Assembly (NCBI GenBank): GCA_964528755.1
Contig: CAZGWN010000005.1
Location: forward strand, 1-64,000
Source: Raineyella sp964528755
Lineage (GTDB): Bacteria; Actinomycetota; Actinomycetes; Propionibacteriales; Propionibacteriaceae
Reading direction: 5' to 3'
DNA: 64,000 nucleotides
The notes beneath the pieces are model-generated. The model was not told where the DNA came from. It made no database searches and saw only the letters and a program-made list of their open reading frames with translations. Made by a program: the position numbers and the translations under genes. Every line of letters starts with the position of its first letter. Positions within the stretch are counted from its first letter, which is position 1. Of the stretch, positions 62,998 through 64,000 are shown piece by piece.

Positions 62998-64000
62998 TCA
63001 GCCGGCCGCAGGGTTGTCCGGCAACCGGCCTCCCGACTCCCGCCAGACCACCCGCGCCGGCACGATCTCGTGATGGCCGGTGAGATCCTCGCCCCGCACC
63101 TGCCGGACGATGAGGTCGGCCATCCGACGCCCGGTCTCGGCCGCGTCCTGGCGGACCGTCGACAGCGGCGGCCGGGTCCTCGACGCCGCCGCGGCGTCGT
63201 CGAAGCCCACGACGCCGACGTCCCCAGGAACCCGGCGCCCGCGGGAGCCGAGCACGTCCAGGGCGCCGGCCGCCAACAGGTCGGAGGCCGCCACGACGCC
63301 GTCGATGTCGGGGGCCCGGGCCAGCAGTTCGACCATGGCCACCGCGCCCTCCTCGGCCGTCCACCCACGTGCGGTCACCACCAGACCCGGATCGAAGGCC
63401 TCCCCCAGCGCCGTCACGAACCCGGTGTGCCGCAAGGTCGACACCGGGGCCTCCACCGGCCCGTGGATCTCCCCGATCCGCCGCCGACCGGTGGCTGCCA
63501 GCATCGAGGTGATCGCCGCGGTGCCCCCGGTGTTGTCCGTGTCCACCGACGGGATCTGGCACGCCGCCACGGGACGGCTCGCCGTCACCAGCGGCGTCCC
63601 CGACTCCGCCATCGCCGGGACCGCCGGATCGTCCACGTGCATCGCCACCAGGATGGCGCCGTCGACCACTCCCCCGCGAACCAGCTCTGCCACCCGCCCG
63701 GTCGATTCGGGGGTGTCCACGATGACGATGAACATCTGGTACCCGGCATCCGCCAGCGCCGCATTGGCGCCGATCGTCATCCGACCGAGGTTGGGGTCGG
63801 CGAAGAAGAGATCCGGGTGCTCCCGAACGACGTACGCGATCGCCCGGGCCTGCCGGTTCACCAGGGATCGCGCCGAACGGTTCGGCGCATACCCCACCTG
63901 GTGGATCGCTGCCTCGATCGCCTCCGCCGCGGCTCTGGACACGTACGACCGTCCGTTCAGGTAGCGCGAGACCGTGGCGTACGAGGTTCCCGCGATCCTC
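62998..64000 (-). CDS. LacI-family transcriptional regulator, 5' end outside window
   Basis: The visible 334 codons begin inside the DNA-binding domain (AGTSYATVSRYLNGRSYVSRAA, helix-turn-helix and hinge PNRSARSLVNRQ), followed by a periplasmic-binding-like ligand domain with IAYVVREHPDLFF, VDTDNTGGTAA and the C-terminal VGFDDAAAASRTRPPLSTV. The first roughly 5-10 codons lie beyond position 64000. Ligand and targets are unknown; the adjacent proline iminopeptidase-like gene is a possible target. Confidence 0.93.
   Translation of the reverse strand, partial: RIAGTSYATVSRYLNGRSYVSRAAAEAIEAAIHQVGYAPNRSARSLVNRQARAIAYVVREHPDLFFADPNLGRMTIGANAALADAGYQMFIVIVDTPESTGRVAELVRGGVVDGAILVAMHVDDPAVPAMAESGTPLVTASRPVAACQIPSVDTDNTGGTAAITSMLAATGRRRIGEIHGPVEAPVSTLRHTGFVTALGEAFDPGLVVTARGWTAEEGAVAMVELLARAPDIDGVVAASDLLAAGALDVLGSRGRRVPGDVGVVGFDDAAAASRTRPPLSTVRQDAAETGRRMADLIVRQVRGEDLTGHHEIVPARVVWRESGGRLPDNPAAG

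Overview
The window is about 70% G+C, nearly gapless and reads as a chromosome of a high-GC actinomycete. GTG starts are common, several promoters have a TAnnnT box only a few bases before the start codon (leaderless style), and DUF222/HNH, DUF4192 and MocR-type PdxR genes are present. Housekeeping order (lepA, rpsT, holA, comEC, comEA, leuS) and overall content suggest Actinomycetota, perhaps Propionibacteriales; the family-level placement is inference. I see no CRISPR array, no intact insertion sequence and no rRNA operon.

1-13.8 kb: translation and competence core. lepA runs off the left edge, then rpsT, a rhomboid protease, holA, comEC, comEA and leuS, a DUF4192 protein, a small membrane-anchored protein and a DedA protein. 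Two pairs of DnaA-box-like nonamers lie in the gaps at 7.2 and 10.9 kb. 12.3-15.4 kb: vitamin B6, with PdxR divergent from pdxS-pdxT and two candidate PdxR sites between them. 16.2-22.3 kb: a tandem glycine riboswitch leads into gcvP-gcvT-gcvH-sdaA, a route from glycine (via serine, with GlyA elsewhere) to pyruvate. 22.4-24.4 kb: nagB-nagA with a strong dyad operator at the promoter.

24.4-45.5 kb: mixed metabolic and stress genes. These are a DUF72 protein, an ABC-2 exporter (a two-ATPase protein plus a permease) behind a promoter covered by a dyad, a Mg2+-type P-ATPase, an orphan GTPase, a GH2 beta-galactosidase, a flavin oxidoreductase, a probable baeRF-type protein, a macrodomain hydrolase, a lambda-crystallin-like dehydrogenase, a luciferase-like oxidoreductase, an AlkZ-like DNA glycosylase candidate, a tandem GNAT, ohrR-ohr, a DUF1345 protein and a double VOC protein.

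45.5-53.4 kb: the most interesting metabolic locus. A DhaK-DhaL-type kinase, an RpiB-like isomerase and a TPI-like isomerase form one operon. An ACS-type MFS transporter, a 3-hydroxyacyl-CoA-dehydrogenase-family oxidoreductase and a TIM-barrel enzyme form a second operon. A GntR/FCD regulator sits between them. Both operons start next to the same CCTATAG(A/G)ATAT-containing dyad. The reading is import of a sugar acid, oxidation, decarboxylation to erythrulose, then phosphorylation and two isomerisations to erythrose 4-phosphate. Decayed coding fragments lie beside it.

53.4-60 kb: a DUF222/HNH gene and two divergently transcribed secreted metalloproteases with C-terminal carbohydrate-binding-like modules. 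One protease is cut off from its two modules by a single in-frame amber codon. The two proteases share a dyad element in their common 538 bp intergenic region. 60-64 kb: a small HNH protein, an 81-residue protein, a tRNA-like element, a compact 55-codon gene with its own promoter, structured leader and terminator, a proline iminopeptidase-like hydrolase, and a LacI-family regulator running off the right edge.
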